Shown here piece by piece: positions 1 to 6,600 of a stretch of DNA of 23,499 bases. The notes below the pieces were generated by a model that was not told where the DNA came from, did no database searches, and saw only the letters and a list, made by a program, of their open reading frames with translations. The DNA lies in the IMG/VR virus record IMGVR_UViG_3300037070_004337, positions 1 to 23,499 of that record, one strand, 5' to 3'. This DNA is from a virus. Both the position numbers and the translations under genes were made by a program. The first letter of the stretch is position 1; each line of letters starts with the position of its first letter.

Positions 1-130
1 CGACGGCGAGTACCTGATCGACCGCGAGTCGTTCGCCGAGCGCGACGGCTTCGACAGCTACGCCGCGATGCTGGCCTGGTTTGAGAAGGTCCACGGACTG
101 CCGTTCCGTGGCGATTTGATCCGCTGGTGA
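1..130 (+). CDS. C-terminal fragment of a phage protein, possibly ASCH/PUA-like
   Basis: An open plus-strand frame enters from the left edge (first full codon at base 2) and stops at TGA 128-130, giving 42 residues that end in HGLPFRGDLIRW. The pattern of an acidic/aromatic helix (DGFDSYAAMLAWF) followed by HGLPF and a terminal LIRW recalls the C-termini of ASCH-domain (PUA-like RNA-binding) proteins found in phages; that is recollection, not a search result. The next gene's Shine-Dalgarno starts 3 bases after this stop, so the two are likely co-transcribed. The N-terminus is outside the window, so the family cannot be confirmed. Confidence 0.5.
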   Translation, partial: DGEYLIDRESFAERDGFDSYAAMLAWFEKVHGLPFRGDLIRW

Positions 131-142
131 CCGGAGGCGCGA

Positions 143-598
143 GTGAGTAACTTGAAAGAACAGGTAGAGGCGGCACAGCGCGCCGTTGCCAACTGGCCGG
201 CTGACGTGAAGGCAGCTATGGGATTGGAGCCGAGCCCGAGCGCCGAAGTTCTCGCTCTCCAGTCCAAGCTAGACTTTGAACGCCAAGCCTACGCAGTCGC
301 GGCGAATACGGTCGCCGATCTTCAGTCCCGTCTACACCCAGGCGTTGTATGCGAGAGCTGCGGCAAGGCGAAGCACGCCGACGACATGCACTCCGATATT
401 TGTTACGGGTGTGCGTGGCTCAGGGATTCCCGCAGATTACAGGAGTGCCTTGTCGTACTGCGTGAATCCGACATCGGCCATATGTACACGCTCGACGAAC
501 TGGTGCTGAAGCTACAGGGCATCCTCGTAGAGAAACCCGTGAACTTGTCGCAAGCGGCTGGCGCGATGGGCCTCGACAAAATCCGCAACGAGCAATGA
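143..598 (+). CDS. Hypothetical protein with a four-cysteine zinc-ribbon-like motif
   Basis: The product is 151 residues. The GTG start at 143 is chosen because GGAGG (133-137) sits 5 bases upstream and the previous gene ends at 130. Residues 1-65 look helical and possibly coiled-coil. Residues 70-90 hold Cys70-x2-Cys73-x13-Cys87-x2-Cys90, a spacing typical of a structural zinc site. The rest is helical with no recognisable catalytic motif. The gene points against the large late operon, and only 13 bases separate its stop from the stop of the giant gene. It probably belongs to a different (early or middle) transcription unit. I do not recognise the family. A small regulatory or nucleic-acid-binding role is possible but unproven. 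Confidence 0.75.
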   Translation: MSNLKEQVEAAQRAVANWPADVKAAMGLEPSPSAEVLALQSKLDFERQAYAVAANTVADLQSRLHPGVVCESCGKAKHADDMHSDICYGCAWLRDSRRLQECLVVLRESDIGHMYTLDELVLKLQGILVEKPVNLSQAAGAMGLDKIRNEQ

Positions 599-611
599 TC
601 GTGAGTGAGGC

Positions 612-3600
612 TCAGAACAGCTCGGCCATGGGTGCCACGAGCGCCGTGACCTCGTTCTTGGTCGCGGTTAGCTGATCTAATCGCTCTCGCTTCACTTCCG
701 GAGACATGCCGGGGTTGTAAAGGACCATCTGCATTTGGTTGTTGATCGAGCGCAGCCTCGTCGCCAGCCTATTGAGGCGCGTGCGTGCCGCGAGCTTGTC
801 ACGGTTGGCTATGAACATCGCGCGCGCGTCCTCGGTCCGGCCCTGCTCGCGGTAGCGGTTGATCGTGCTGAAGATAGCGTTGGCCTCCGAGAGCATGTCG
901 TACAGCTGGTCGGCGTACTTCGTGACCCTCGGATTCGGGTCCTGAAGGAAGCGCCGCACCACCGGCATGTCGTACAGCTTACGCGATGGCCGCGGCGGCG
1001 CTCCGGTGACGTCGCGCGTGAGCGTGTCGGCGGCCTGCAAGGCGTAGGTCCCGGTCGCCCCTAGATACCCGCGTAGCATCGCCTCGAGCCGTTGCGGGCT
1101 GCGGATCCACGCCGGCGCCCAGTCCGGCAACCCCTCGGCCATGGCGCGCATGGTGTCCGACGTCCAGGGCGTGTACTGCGCCTCCGGCTCGAGGTTCTGC
1201 TCGGCCATGCCGACGATCGGCGAGCCCGTGAAGAACGACCGATTCGCGTACTGCTCGATCATGGGCTTGGCGAGCTGCGGGATCGGGTTCATCGCGAACG
1301 TCTCGCCCAACATCGCCATGACCCGCTGCTTCGCGATCGTCGCCGAGTCGCGGCCGGTGCCCACCCGGTACATGCGCTCCGGGATCGTGCCGAAGATCGC
1401 CCCGACCTCGAACGGCTTCGGCAGGCGGAAGTGCTCCCCGCCGACGAAAAAGTGCCAGTACATATCCTTGTCCCACTCGGGCAGCCGCTCGTACTCCTCG
1501 TCGTCGTTGTTGCGCAGGAGCAGCGCAAGCGTCGCCGCGGTAAGCATGAGTCCCTTCAGTGCGAAGGCCCCGGGGTTGTCCTGCGCACCACGGTAGAGCC
1601 GGTAGAGCCCCTGGATGCGCGCGTTCGTGAACGGCACCGTGGCCGTGAGCCAACGCATCGCCGCGTAATCGCCGCTCATGCTGAAGTTCAGGACGTCGCG
1701 GGCCTGGTAAGCCGCTTCGGCCACCGAACCACCGGCGGCGCGCACGGCGCGGTAGATCGCCACCCGATTCGCGTTCTCGGCCGCGTTGCCGAGCTTGCGC
1801 CACACCTTGAGCCAGTTTTTCGGGCTGACGATCGTGGCCATGAACCGATCGGAGGCGTTCGCGGAGCCCAGCTTCTCGACGAGGAACGTGCGCAGCTCCG
1901 CCGGCTGCATGTCATAGACCCCGCCGCCACCGCCCCCGGCCGCCATGATGGCCAGCGTATCGGAGTCCATCGAGAACGCCGCCTTGGCGCCCTTCAGCGC
2001 GTCGATGATCGGAAGAATCCCCGCATCCGAGGTGACCCAGGCCGACAGCGTGTCTCGCACCCAGTTTGCCGCCATGAAGGCTGGATCGAGTGTGATCGCC
2101 CCCGTGAGGAGCCGCTTGGATCCGCGGAACAGCCCGAACACGTCGGCGAACGTGTCGTAGCCCATGTTGGCGATCGAGCGCAACAACAGGTCGTCGAGCA
2201 CCCGGTAGTGCTTCGGCAGTCCGTTCTCGAACAGCCTGACGACGTCCTTGCCGGCGCGCGCGCCCTCCGGGGCCGGCGCCATGGCGCCGACGGAGGCGGC
2301 CATCGGCACGATCTTCTGCATGGCCGTGTTCTTGAAGCTCTCGTCGATCAGGTACGCCGTGTTCATGAGGAGATTCTCGAACACGTGGCCCAGTGGCTTC
2401 TCGGAGCCTGCCAGGCGCTTCCTGACGCGCTGGGCGCCGTGGCCCTCGATCCCACGCTTGGGGACAGGTCCCTCGACGTCCGCTTCAGCCTGCTCGCGGT
2501 AGAACGGCACGTAGAAGCTCTGCTTCCACTTCTTCACCGCCTCGGCATTCAGCACGCCGCGCTCCACTCCGAGATCGAGCAGCTGGTTGTTGAACGTCTC
2601 CCAGTCGGCGCGGACATCTTCGAGGACCGGATACTGGTCCTTCAGCGCCAGCGCTTTCTGCCGCTCGGAGTCCGTGAACAGCGGCGTGTAGTCGCGGGTC
2701 TTGTCGCGCATGACGTCGCGCTCGCGGTACGCGGCCGCGTACAGCTCCCACAGCGGCAGGAGGTTGCCCTCGGGGTTGTCGGTGAGGGGCTGGAAAATCT
2801 CGATGACGCCCTTACGCCCAGAAACGAGCTGGAATGAGCCGTCCTTGTACTCCGGTACGCCGCGCAGTCCGACCGCTGCCATGGTCGAGGGCAGGTTCTT
2901 CGTGGCAAGGGCGGCCTTATACGGGCTCTCAGCGGCATCCATAAGGGCCCCGAACTGGCCCTTCTCCATCTGCTTGATGGCGTTGAACGAGTCGATGACG
3001 CCCTGTTGGATCGAGTCGGCGCTGAAATCGGTGAGCTTCCGCCAGGTCGCGCGCGCGCGGTCACGGATCGTCATGGCCTCGATCGGCTTGGCCATGACGC
3101 GCTCGAGCAGGGCCTCGATATCGTTCGGCACAGAGCCAGGGAGAGCGGCGGCGCGCGAGTACATCGCCTTCGTCTCAATAGCCGCGTCGTCGTAGATGAC
3201 GTAGTTCTTGGCGTTGGAGGTTTCCCCCGTGTAAGTGTGGCCGCGCGCGCCGGCCTCGCGCAGCGCTTCGCTTACGTCAGCATCAGTAGCGCCCATCGCG
3301 TCGCCAAGCTCTTGATACAGCTCCTCGAATCGCATTTGCGGCCAGTTGTTGCCGAGCGTGCGCGTAATGCTGTTGTAAAGCGGGCGGAGCTTTTTCCATA
3401 GCCGGTCGTGCTCGGCCGTCAATTCGGATCCTGCGGCCGCGTGCTCCTTCGCGGACTTCATAGCAATCGCATCGACGGCGCGCATCAGACCCATCGCGCG
3501 TGCGAACGAGCCCGGCTTGTACGTGACGTCTCGCTCGTCGGCGATCCTGGCAACCACCTGATCGAGCACTGGGTCGAGCGCCGCCGGCTGATCGACGAGA

Positions 3601-6600
3601 TTGCGCTCCCAGTCGAGCAGCTCGTTGCTGTCAGGAATCTCCACCTCGTAGAGCCGGCCCGGGGCCGCTGCGGCGATTTCTCCTGAGTCGATCAATCGCT
3701 GAGCCGCAGCTAGAGTCTCCGGGTCCTCGACCTCGGTCGGCTCTGCCGCGTGGCCGGCTTGGGCTGACTTGATGTATTCCTGGGCGAACGGGAGGTCTGG
3801 GGCGTCGCGGAACAACGCAAGCGCCCGATGTTCTGGGCCGCCCCACTCGAGGTGCTGCGTGTCCTCTGGGCCGATCGTTTTCAGCGGCTTGCCGCGATAG
3901 CTGATAGTGCTGGAAAGCGCTTTGCGGTAATGCTCGCCAATCTCACGCATCGAACTGAAGTACAGTCCCCAGCCATACGACTGCGCCCCCTCACCGGTCC
4001 CGATCGCGTCGAGGCTGAACCGCTCGAACTCGTGCGGGCTGCCGTGAAAGGCGCGCTGGTACAGTGCCGCGCCCTTCGGCGGCGCAATCTTCTTGACAAC
4101 CGGCTTATCGGGCAGAACGTGTAACGCTGATTTGCCTGTTGACAACGCCTCTGCGACCTTGGCTTGGTCGGTGTACTGGATCGTCCAGCCCTTGCGCTTC
4201 AGCGACTCGTAGGCGCGCAGCTGTGCCGCCGAGACCATGTTGTCTGACACGAGATTGAAGCCGGCGTCGCGTGCTTCGATGTACGCCTGCTCGATGAGTT
4301 GTTGTCCGATTCCCTCGCCTCGGCGCTCCTCGAACACGTCGGTTTGGGTGATGTGCAGCGTCGATCCTTTGAGCTGCAACACCATTCTGGCAACGTCCTG
4401 GCCGTTGTCGACGCCGCGAATGATGATCTCGTCACCGTCACTGCTGCGATCGACCTCGAACGCCCCCGGCGGGAGCGCAAACATCCCCGGCTCCACCCGC
4501 TTCCCCGAGGCCGTCGTCCGGTAGTCGTGGTCGATCGTGTCCGAATCCCCGTAGATCGCGTCGAGGCCGGCGAGAATCTCCGCCGTCGTCGGCTCGGCCT
4601 TGTTGAGGGCCTGGACTGCCGGCAGGTCGGCCGCGGCACGGAAGTCGCGCATCACCGCCGCGTCGTGCCGCAGATCGCGCGCAGCGACCGCCACGAGCGC
4701 GTCAAGCTCCGCCTCGTCGATCGGCATGTCGATCCCGAGGTCGCGGCCCACGTCGCGCAGCGCCGTTCTCAGGCCGCCCAGGAGCGGAGATTTGACGCCC
4801 CGCTCCGCCATCAGCGCCACGACCTCCTTCGCTTCCACGAGCGCCGGGAGCAGCCCCTGGCGCCTCCGAACGTCGCGGGCAAGGGCTTTCAGGTTACCGG
4901 CGCGGATTGCGCGCGACACGGCCTCGATCCGCACCTTGAGCTTGCCGTTGCGCTCGATCGCCATATGGCCGAATACCTCGTGCCTCCCGACGGCGCGCGC
5001 GCGGGCCTCGGTCGGGATGTTTGCGGCCACGAACCAGACTTGCCCGTCTTGGGTGTAGGCGCCCTCGACGTCCGGCGGCGCGCTTGGGTCCGGCAACTCC
5101 GCAGTCGTCGCGACGACGTTAGCGCGGATGATCGGCTCCAGCGCCGCAAGGTCCGGCGCCAGCCAGCTTCGCACGCGCTCGACTTGTGCTATGCTTTCGG
5201 GCGTGGAAGCGTTCATAGAGCGCGAAGGCTCGCGCGTACTGGTTGTCGACGGCGTCTTTTCGGCGCTCAAGTCCGGCGGGGCCTGGTTTGCCCGCGGCTC
5301 GTTCCCCATGCCGCTCACCGGCGAGGAGCTGGGCGAGGACTTCGTGCTCGAGCGGGATGCCAAGGCCGTCTCGAGCCTTTTGGCCGAGGCAAAGGCATCG
5401 CTCTCGGTCTGACCTGTCCGGGCCAGATACTCCTCCCACGCCGAGTCGTACCCCCGCTTGCTGACCGCTACGTCCTCCTGAAACAGCACCACCTCCTCGT
5501 CGGTTAGCGCGTTCTGGTCCTTGTAGCGCCAGTTCTCGAACGCCTTGTGCAACCCCCCGTTGCCGTTGTACTTGCCGCCGAACCGCACCCCCTCGTTGGC
5601 CTCGATCAACTCCTTGGTCGAGATGTAGTATTCGGCGATCTGGCCGTTCGGCATGACGAGGTCAATCGGCATCATTCGCCAGCCCCACTCCTTCGGCTGA
5701 ACCAGCTTCTCGGTGTCGACCTTGATGATCCGTACCGGATGTCCGCCGGCTTCGGCCTCGTTGAGGAACATCGTGACCACCTTGTCCATGTCCTCGAGCG
5801 TGTCGACCGCTGTGCGAAATCGGAAGCTGTCCCTGACGTACTCGACGTTCCACCATGGACGCATGGCCAAGATCCCGGGCCGGTTGGCCTTAGCGATCAA
5901 GCTCCGCGCCGTTTTGATGTTCGCCTCGCCGATCGCCCCGAACGTGCGATTGATCTTGTCCATGATCGGCTGGACCCAGGCGAAGTTTTCCTCCCCCATC
6001 GCGTGCAAACGCTCGGCCTTCTCCTCCTGTGTGAGGTCGTTCGGCAGGGGGTTGGCGTCCGTGCCGGGCGGGGCCGGCGGCCGCTCGGCGTCCGGTCGCT
6101 GGCTGAATAGCGCGCCCTGCCCCTGCGCGCCACCGGCGGCCATGCGCTGATTCGCCGCCTGCATCGCGAGGTTGACGTCGAGCGGCGCCTCCTCCCCAAA
6201 CAGGCTGCCTGAGGTCCGGCGCTGCCCCTCGGTCTCGAGGAATGAGGCCATCGCCGTGAACGCCTCGCCCATCTTCCGCGCGCTGCGGAGGTTCGCGTCG
6301 ATGAACCTCGCCATGCGGTCGACGTCCGGCGGTATCTGCTCGAACAGCCCTTGCTGGTCCAGGTACTCGGCGACTGCCTGGCCCTTGTTGCGCGCCGCGC
6401 GCACCACCTCGATCGCCCCGACGAGCGGCGTGACCACGTCAGCCTGGGCCAGAGTTCCCGCGGCGCGCGCGCGCGCGAACGCCGGCGCCGCGGCGGTGAG
6501 TGCCGAAATGACATTGCGCACGTCCGGGTTGGCCTCCTCGGCCATCAGCGCGAGGAGCCGATCGTCTTGGTACGCCCTCGAGAAGATCGCCGCCTGGATC

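Noticed and set aside
598-640. Possible bidirectional terminator between the convergent genes at the left
   Set aside because: Only 13 nt separate the stops. A weak GCTCG/CGAGC inverted repeat just beyond has no T run on either strand.
1092-2837. 581-codon plus-strand ORF opposite the end of the giant gene
   Set aside because: Arg/Val/His/Leu-rich sequence without motifs, antisense to a clearly protein-like LPD38-type region; a typical shadow in GC-rich DNA.
4299-5507. 402-codon plus-strand ORF
   Set aside because: Antisense to the GNAT- and zincin-like domains; composition is that of a shadow frame and there is no good ribosome binding site.
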